Shown: positions 56,746-64,000 of the stretch, in pieces
How positions within the stretch are numbered: position 1 is the stretch's first letter
Layout: each line of letters begins with the position of its first letter
Assembly (NCBI RefSeq): GCF_033958435.1
Contig: NC_134141.1
Span: 101,411,001-101,475,000 of the forward strand
Origin: Carettochelys insculpta
Lineage: Eukaryota; Chordata; Testudines; Carettochelyidae
Direction: 5' to 3'
DNA: 64,000 nucleotides
Notes under the pieces: model-generated
Database searches by the model: none
What the model saw: the letters and a program-made list of their open reading frames with translations, nothing else
Told to the model about the DNA's origin: nothing
Program-made: the position numbers and the translations under genes

Positions 56746-59301
56746 GGCACTCAGAGCGCTAGTCCATAGTCAAAACACCACAAGGCACAGCTAGGTTGCT
56801 GTAGCATTTCCGTGCAGACACCAGGCCTGCCAAAAGCAGTTCCGGCCCCCCAAGCAAATCAGTCAGGGGGCCTGCTCTTCCCTCCCTCAGCTGGAGCCTC
56901 ACCAGAGGAACCCTGAGTGCTCCCTCCTTGACAAGAGGACTCCCTGGCCAGTTGCAGCCCCATCCCCTACTGGCCTGAAGGAACCCCCTCCATACCACAT
57001 ACCCGAAGGATCCCCAAGATGGCTGCAGCCCTGCTCCCCACAGGCCCAGAGGAGCCCTGTTCCAGCTTCAGCCACACCTCCCCTTCTTTCCCCAGACCCA
57101 AACCTGGGGATTTGCCACTCAGCCACCCAGCAACCTGCATAGGGCATATCAAAAGTATCTCTGAAGAAACTTTTCCCCAAAGTAGATTGGGTCTGGGGAA
57201 AGCATGGCTGTGGGGCCATGTCTGCAGCCCAGAGGGGACAGCAGAAGAGACCTCATGGCTCTGGCCATAAACGGGGGTGGAGAGGGGGAAAAGGAAGATG
57301 GTGCTGGTGGAAGGAGTGGAACTAGCTACTAGACTCCCTCGAGGAGGGCTTTTTCTGCTGCCCCTGTCCTGCAGCCTATCTGTGCACTTTTCAAGGGCCT
57401 GGAGAGTTTCCTGGCTACCACTAGTGCATCAGTGGGTGAGGCCCCCAGGGCCTTTTAAAATAACCCAGTCTCACTGGCAATTCTTACTTTGCAGCCCTGT
57501 TGGCAGGCCTGGTAGATACCATCTATGTCAATGGGATGGATCCCTCCAGACACACAGACACAGACACCCCACCACATGGCTGTCTACATAGGGGGTTAGG
57601 CTGGCTTAACTATTCTGCTTACAATCCTGTGTGATGTAAGACAATATTCTTTAGATTCTGAAATTTCATGATCACTAACCTAAATCGCGCCATGTGCCTA
57701 GAGAGTGAATATTGCCTTTCACTTCTGGGAAAAGAGAAGCAGTATGTCTTAGGCAGTTTTCTGACAAAATAGCCATGGCCCTAACATGCAGTTATCTTAT
57801 TTCTTCTGTTCACTAATGCTGTTTTGTTTTGTCCCTTTCTGAAGTAGAGAGTACCAGCTATACCTCATTTTTAGTAACTTACCACTACTATGATTTAGCA
57901 AGGTATTTCTGGAAGAAGCTCTCCATTTTCTAAAGTTCAAATGGCTGTTGGAGAGATAATGCTTCATCCCCTCATTTTTCCTAGAATCTAATTCAGAGAT
58001 ACAAGCAACTCTACTGAATAATGGCTCACAAAGGTGAAAGGAATTATTAGCTAATGAGCTACAAGTCTGTACAAGAATTCTCAAGTCATCTCTTACCGAG
58101 TATTTATGGCCTGTCTTTTAATGAGGCTCATCATTTACTTTGAGAATCTAGGAACGCCCACCTAGACCTTTCTGTCAGGAGGTTTTGCCTGCTAATCTGT
58201 TTACAACTTCCATTTTCCTAATATAAGCCCATTGTAAATGTCTTTATTAAATTGACTCTTTTCCTTCCAAGACGTGAAATGCTGATGATTGAAATCAATG
58301 GCAAAACTCTGATTTAAGTAGGGGAAGTAGTTCACCCTTAGAGTTTAAAATTTTAAAATGTTTGCATATTGTTATTGCTGTTGATGGTGCCAGCTATTGC
58401 TAAGTAATTACAGAGAGGAAAAGCTTAAGGTTTAGTGAGGTTTGTGTATATGCTCCTTCCCTTCCCTCCCCATCATTTTTTTGTTCTCTAGCTTTATTGT
58501 TCCACTGAAACTGCATGTAGGTCAGCAGTGGGGCAGTTCAAATTACCTGCTCACCTTGAGTCAGAGAAGGGAAGAATGAAAATGCTTCAGTCACTACAAT
58601 ATGCTAGGAGATGGGAGGCCTGTATTCCAGCTTCCCTTCACCAAAGCATCTGTACCCAATGGAACAGCTTCCACAGGAAAAAGGGAAGGAGTGACAGACT
58701 TCTGCCACAATACCTCATGGACATGGAGGCCCAAATTCAAGTCTTTTTCCACAGGAGGCAAAGAGGAGAATTGGACATGGGTCTCCTACATTCTGAAAGA
58801 GTGCCCTGAGAAAAAAGCAGTAAGGTGGCACTGCCTCAGTTTCCCTCGACAGGAGTGATCTGCCATCAGCATCTAACTTTCGGAGAGTATCTGTGGTGAC
58901 AGGCTTGCAGGGCATGGACCATAAACTTGCATTATTTGGGCTTGGACTGAAGCTCAGACTCTGAGACTGGTGAGGAATGAGGGTCTTAGACCCCAGGCTC
59001 CAACCTGAGCCTAACCATCTTCAGCATCTCAGTAAAGTGCTTCAGTGCTCAGCATTGCAAAAGCCTAAGCACCCTTTGTGAATCCAGCCTTACAAGCATA
59101 GATTTAAGATGCTGATTTTTAAAAGTCATCTACATGTTGTGTAAAGGTGGGTACATAAACTCTCAGCAGTCTTGTGTCCTCATAGAAGAGAGGCCAGGGT
59201 TCACATTTTACATGTCTTCAGAAAGCACATTTTTGCCACCAGAGCAGAGAGCAACTCTCAAGAATTAGTGCCTAAGAACACCCTATATTGTGTGAGATGA
59301 A
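56746..59301. other. no recognised gene
   Basis: GC-richer part 56750-57600 with several chance ORFs on both strands, then AT-rich sequence. No domain, RNA gene or transposon end is recognised. Confidence 0.4.
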
Positions 59302-59314
59302 TAAAAGTGTAACA

Positions 59315-59792
59315 GTAACAGAGAGAAACCCATGCTAGTCTGCATACTATCAAAACAAAAAAAGCAGTCCAGTAGCACTTTAAAGACTAACAATTTATTA
59401 GGTGATGAGCTCTCTTGGGACAGACCCACTTCTTCAGACCATAGCCATACCAGAACAGACTCAATATTTAAGGCACAAAGAACCTTAACACGTGGTTTGA
59501 ACCCAGATGTGAATTTTCTGGGTCATTATAGGGGCTCTTTTGCATAGTTGGCTTAATTTAATTCTTACCTCCCCCCGCCACTTCTGCCCCTCTACTCTGA
59601 TTTGCTCACCTTGATAATTTTTTTTTCTGATTTGTCAACCTTGATTACTTTTTTGGTTCTCTGTGCCTTAAATATTGAGTCTGTTCTGGTATGGCTATGG
59701 TCTGAAGAAGTGGGTCTGTCCCACAAAAGCTCACCACCTAATAAATTATTGTGTTAGTCTTCAAAGGGCGACTTGACTGCTTTGTTTGTTTT
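59315..59792. mobile_element. PLE copy F, inverted pair with 13-bp TSD
   Basis: TAAAAGTGTAACA flanks it at 59302-59314 and 59792-59804. The left part (59315 to about 59482) is a complete minus-strand tail from its GTTAC terminus through a hammerhead-like motif (core 59436-59442 on the minus strand; GAGA for GAAA) into 3' untranslated sequence. The right part (59486-59791) is plus-strand 3' untranslated sequence, a second motif (core 59702-59708; AAAA for GAAA) and tail. No RT is included. Confidence 0.85.
59696..59738 (+). ncRNA. hammerhead-like motif of PLE copy F (family A)
   Basis: TGGT, CTGAAGA, extra A, GTGGG-TCTGT-CCCAC intact, then AAAA in place of GAAA and GCTC. The loss of the core G suggests an inactive motif. 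Confidence 0.6.
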
Positions 59793-59861
59793 AAAAGTGT
59801 AACAGGTCATACACAGTTTTGTTTTCAAAAGCACTCAGTTGCAGAGTCTAATTAGAAAAAA

Positions 59862-61420
59862 GTATCAAAACAAAAAGCAGTCAACCTTGCTACAATGGAT
59901 GTAGAGGCTCTGTACACTAATATTCCACATAAAGACGGATTACAAGCAATCAGGAATACCATCCCTGATGCCACCACAGCCAATCTGGTGTCTGACCTCT
60001 GTAACTTTGTTCTCACACACAGTCATTTCTGATTTGGGGACAATTTATACCTCCAGATTAGTGGAACTGCTATGGGCACGTGCATGGCCCCACAATATGC
60101 TAATATATTTATGGCTGACTTGGAAAAACGATTCCTCAGCTCTCATCCCCTATTACCCCTCCTCTACTTAAGACACATTGATGACATCTTTATGATTTGG
60201 ACCCATGGTACAGAGGCTCTAGAAGAATTCCACAGAGACTTTAACAATCTACACCCCACCATCAACTTACGCCTCGATTACAACATGCAAGAGATACATT
60301 TCCTGGACACTACAGTACTAATCAAGGATAGCCTGATCAACACCACACTGTACCGAAAACCTACTGATCGCTATACTTATCTACACCCTTCTAGTTTCCA
60401 TCCTGCACACATGACTAGATCCATTGTTTACAGTCAATCTCTCAGATACAGTCCCATTTGCTCTGATCCAACTGACAGAGACCAAAAACTACAAAATCTT
60501 TACCTAATATTCATAAACCTGAATTACCCACCAGGAGAAGTAAAAAAACAAATCAACAGGGCCAGACGAATACCCAGAGACCAGCTACTCCAAGATGAGC
60601 CCAAAAAAGCCAAGAACAGAACACCACTGGTCATCACCTACAGCCCCCTACTCAGACCACTGCAAGGAATTATTAAAGACCTACAACCTATCCTTAATCA
60701 GGATGCCACACTCCAGAAGGCCCTGGGTGACATGCCTGTTCTCTCCTACAGACAACCTCCCAACCTTATGAGGATCCTCACTAACAGCCACAGTCTATAC
60801 CCCAGGAATACCAGTCTTGGAACCTTTCCCTGCAACAAAGCCCGCTGCCAGCTTTGTCCACATATCTTTTCTGGAAATACCATCACTGGACCTAACCAGG
60901 TTACTCACAGAATCACGGGCACTTTCTCATGCTCCTCTACTAACATCATATATGCCATCATATGCCAACAATGCCCAGATGCTTTCTATTAATGACCTAA
61001 AGGTATGTGTGTTACTGAAAAAGAACTTTCGCACTGTTCTTCAAAGGAAAGCAGCCCAGCTGGCTTTTATATTCAAATTTGGCACATTAACACATGGTTT
61101 AAACAGGAACGGGAACTTTCTGAGTCACTATAGGGGCTCGTCTGCATACTTGGCTTTATCTAATTCTTGACCTCCGCCCCACCCCTCCACTCTCTGCTTT
61201 GCTCACCTTGATTATCTTTTTCTGATTTGTCCTCCTTGCTTACTGTTTTTGGTTCTCTGTGCCTTAAATATTGAATCTGTTCTGGTCTGGCTATGGTCTG
61301 AAGAAGTGGGTCTGTCCCACAAAAGCTCACCCAATAAACTATTTTGCTAGTCTTTAAAGTGCCACTTGACTGCTTTTTGTTTTGATAGTGTATAGACTAG
61401 CACGGCTTCCTCTCTGTTAC
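59862..61420 (+). mobile_element. Penelope-like element, copy D, with 9-bp TSD
   Basis: TAGAAAAAA occurs at 59853-59861 and 61421-61429. The first 22 bases (TATCAAAACAAAAAGCAGTC) are the reverse complement of part of the element's own tail, a minimal inverted junction. Then follow RT from motif A on, the Cys linker, a truncated endonuclease region, 3' untranslated region, a family A hammerhead-like motif (core 61298-61304; AAAA for GAAA) and the full tail ending CACGGCTTCCTCTCTGTTAC. It inserted about 60 bp after copy F, in the same orientation as F's right half. Confidence 0.85.
59886..61170 (+). pseudogene. PLE polyprotein pseudogene: RT intact, GIY-YIG deleted
   Basis: One frame runs from 59886 to 60992 with a single TGA at 60030. 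RT motifs: ATMDVEALYTNIP (A), LQISGTAMGTCMAPQYANIF (B), LLYLRHIDDIFMIWTHG (C, both Asp kept). Then the thumb, the CNKARCQLC linker and NIIYAIICQQCP. At this point copy A has MYIGQT...RMNGHR and about 40 residues more, but here the sequence jumps to INDLKVCVLLKKNF in another frame (about 60985). The endonuclease module was therefore lost by an internal deletion of about 120 bp. Confidence 0.85.
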
Positions 61421-61429
61421 TAGAAAAAA

Positions 61430-64000
61430 TGTGTAGACAATTAATGTTAGAAATATAAATCATGATCCTCAGAGGCTTGGGGAGCTATAAAAGGGTTAGA
61501 AATATTCAGCACCCATTATTCCCCAATCCTTAGCAGTCGCCTTGTCTTCACTGGCAGTAATAAAGTTTTTATTCTAGTCCTGTTGGCCACGAAAACCACT
61601 CACTAAACATGAGCTTGTTCAGTGCCCTCTCCGGGTCTGCATTCAGTGCCATCTTAAAGTGTCTGCATGCAGAGTGAAATAATAGAGCTAAAAAAGGCAG
61701 GATCTCCCCCATTCATCTCCACATATATTCAGTCACCATTGCAGTGCCTGCTGGCCTCTGTTCAGGGTGTTGCACAAGTCTCTCTGTACTGCTTCCTCTC
61801 ATCTTGCCACAATCTCATTCAGATGACTCAGTTCTCTGGCCATCTCACACTTAATGCCAGCCCTTCAGGGGTGGTAAAACCCAAAGGGTCGAATACAAAA
61901 TTCTTCTGTCCTTTTAAGCCTTCTGCACAGCCAAATCCTGAGTTGTGGCAGGCTTTCGTGGCCTTCGTTGGGACCTCCTGTAGCAGTCTAATTAGAATCC
62001 CCAAAGCAGCTTCTTAAACAAACTAAACAACAAGAAACCAAACACTTATCTACCCAAAGATGCAAAGCAGGCAGAGCAAAAGAATAAAAGAAAAGGGGCC
62101 TCTACATGTTTCCATTTACTTAAACCTTTATTTTTCCTTGCAAGCTTCAGTAGGCTCTAGTCATCCCAGTTCCCTCCATCTCTTGGATGGGAGTCAGTTG
62201 GTTGCTACAGTTTTGTGTTTCTTTCTCCCAATGTCTCTCTCAGCATCACCAGGCAACTCCTGACAAACGTCTCAATGCCCCCTCCCAGCTTGGCCAGCAT
62301 TTATAAAGTTGTAATCATCTCCTTTCACCCGAGGTTTTGTTTTAGGGACAATAAACCTTGCTGAGCAGGTTGGAGCCAGGCAGAAGATTCTCCCCACTCA
62401 ATGGATTCTTCATTGTTTGCCCCGGGACAACTGGTATTTTCTTAGACTATACAATGTTTTTGACATTATTTTGTTTCACTCCAACTGCCTTCTTCAATCC
62501 TTGCAGGCAGGTAGAATAATACCAACCCAGTAAACAGAGATGCAAAATGTACAACTCACTCATTTTTCACAGAGTGTCTAAGAGATTGTCTAAGATGAGG
62601 GATAGCAGGGTAGGAACAATCTCACTGTGTGAACATGTGGAAGCTGGAGTCAAAGACAACTTCACTCTCAGAAAAGTCTACTTTTTATGAACTGTTTACT
62701 CTTGGGATGCTTTGCCCTAGAATCCCTAGTTCAGCCAATACACTGCAGTGGAGAAGTCAGTCTCCTTATATGCAGCTGTAAGTTCCAACTGTACGCAATC
62801 AGTCTCAAGTAACACATGATAGATCTGATGATTCTTCTGCATCTTCTCCATTCCTTCTTTTCTCATCTCTCTGCCAGTTATTGTACAGCTTTCCATACTA
62901 GAAGACCTTTTTGCTTCCATTAACGCTGTACAGGATCCCACTCAGAATAACTACTTGTGTAGTCTGGAAAAAGGCAACTGTCAAGGTATATGCTGCTAGC
63001 TTCAACAACCCAGCTATTCTGTTGCCTCAGTCTGCCTTCTGCCAGGTGCAAAGTGTTTGCAAATGTTCCTTGCTATGTGTTGGCACGGTCCTGATTGCAC
63101 ACAAATTTTTAGTTCCTTTGAATTCCACAGTAGTGCAGGCAGGCATGCAGTTAAGCATACATGTAACCCTTTGTAGGCTCAGGGCTTAATGTGCTTGTTC
63201 ACAAGACTAGTAACAGCATTTGCTTATCTGTAATGGTTTAGGTACACTTAAAAACATTAACAATAATCAAAAGGATGATCTGGACTAAAGAGAAAATAGT
63301 TTAAGATTTATATTTGCCTCAAAATAAGACATTGTTTGCACTGGGAATTCTTACAATGATAGAAATAAGGATGACGAGATAGACTTTTAAGTAGAGGGTT
63401 ATTTTCTTGAAGAAATTAGTTATCTCCCTTTGGCCATGAGATTGCATGCTGAGATCCAAAAAACCAGTAACTCTTGCAGGTAATCAAAAGCTGTATATAT
63501 GAAAAATTGTTACTTTTAAACACTCTTAGACCTTTTTTTACTCTGGGTGAGTGCGCACTTTGTGCCTCCTCAGGCCAGCCCATTGTTCCTGTGCCACTCA
63601 AACCCTGCCTGGATGCATGGAGGTGAATCTTAGCCCTTATGGGCTACATTACAGACATATGTAGAGATCTAAACATGCAGTTAGGTGTCTAAGCCATGCA
63701 GGCTTTTGACACCTATTCATTTGGTGAACATTGGCAATCTTCACTGGGCTCTTACTCAGGTACTTTGGAAAATACCATTGGGCACCTATTTCACTCTTCA
63801 GGTGCCTTAAATCCTTTTGGCCCTTCTCCCAGAAACATTTACGTATGAGTAGCCTCATTGACTTCAGTATATAATACCAAAAGCATGCAGTGCCACTTTT
63901 ATGCCAGCACACAAAGTTAAGTATGTGCATAAAAGTGTAGCAGAAAGTGCTTTCAACAAAAGAGAAAGAAATAATAGCAGCAACCCCTCCAGTGCTTTTT
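61430..64000. other. no recognised feature
   Basis: AT-rich sequence with chance ORFs. The part at 61880-62400 may be an old interspersed repeat by its composition, but I cannot name it. Confidence 0.4.

Noticed and set aside
61667..62263. Two plus-strand ORFs as exons
   Set aside because: No homology, codon bias or splice signals that stand out.

Overview
The window looks like ordinary, gene-poor amniote chromosome, most probably from a turtle and less probably a crocodilian. Four signs point there: CR1 LINEs ending in the reptile-type octamer tail, several Penelope-like elements (PLEs) with GIY-YIG endonuclease remnants, abundant fold-back MITEs rich in TTCGAA, and CpG-poor AT-rich spacers broken by one strong CpG island. 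The species cannot be fixed from the sequence alone.

Layout. 1-11 kb: a CR1 fragment at the edge, a Tigger-like element with TA duplications, a 42-bp minisatellite, old LINE fragments and a fold-back MITE. 11.5-13.5 kb: the only good candidate for host gene activity, a CpG island followed by two short in-phase candidate exons (12837-12926 and 13238-13405). 14-26 kb: Tigger-like, hAT and MITE copies, two of them interrupted by later insertions, plus pieces of a second LINE type. 26.3-28.5 kb: a PLE copy with a 13-bp target-site duplication (TSD). 29-38 kb: PLE tail units, a CR1 inside a MITE, a GC-rich minisatellite next to a proline-rich ORF, a hAT element and a solo LTR. 38-49 kb: mostly unrecognised sequence with one CR1 fragment. 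49.9-53.1 kb: the best coding sequence in the window, a CR1 with nearly intact endonuclease and reverse transcriptase. 54.9-61.4 kb: a cluster of PLE insertions. 61.4-64 kb: nothing recognised.

Main observation. At least eleven PLE-derived pieces carry a short motif that folds like a hammerhead ribozyme: CTGANGA, an extra A, a 5-6 bp stem, GAAA, then GCT and a short helix I partner. Four sequence families have different but complementary bases in helix I, and three different helix II sequences occur; this covariation supports a real RNA structure. The motif sits in the PLE tail. Many insertions are only that tail, usually as an inverted pair, flanked by 8-13 bp TSDs. Self-cleaving hammerheads with reduced stem III in PLEs are known from published work. 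The tail-only, TSD-flanked, mostly palindromic insertions look like a non-autonomous retroposon class mobilised by the PLE machinery and are the most interesting thing here.

All coding sequence with recognisable homology belongs to retroelements, and every such copy has frameshifts, stops or deletions.
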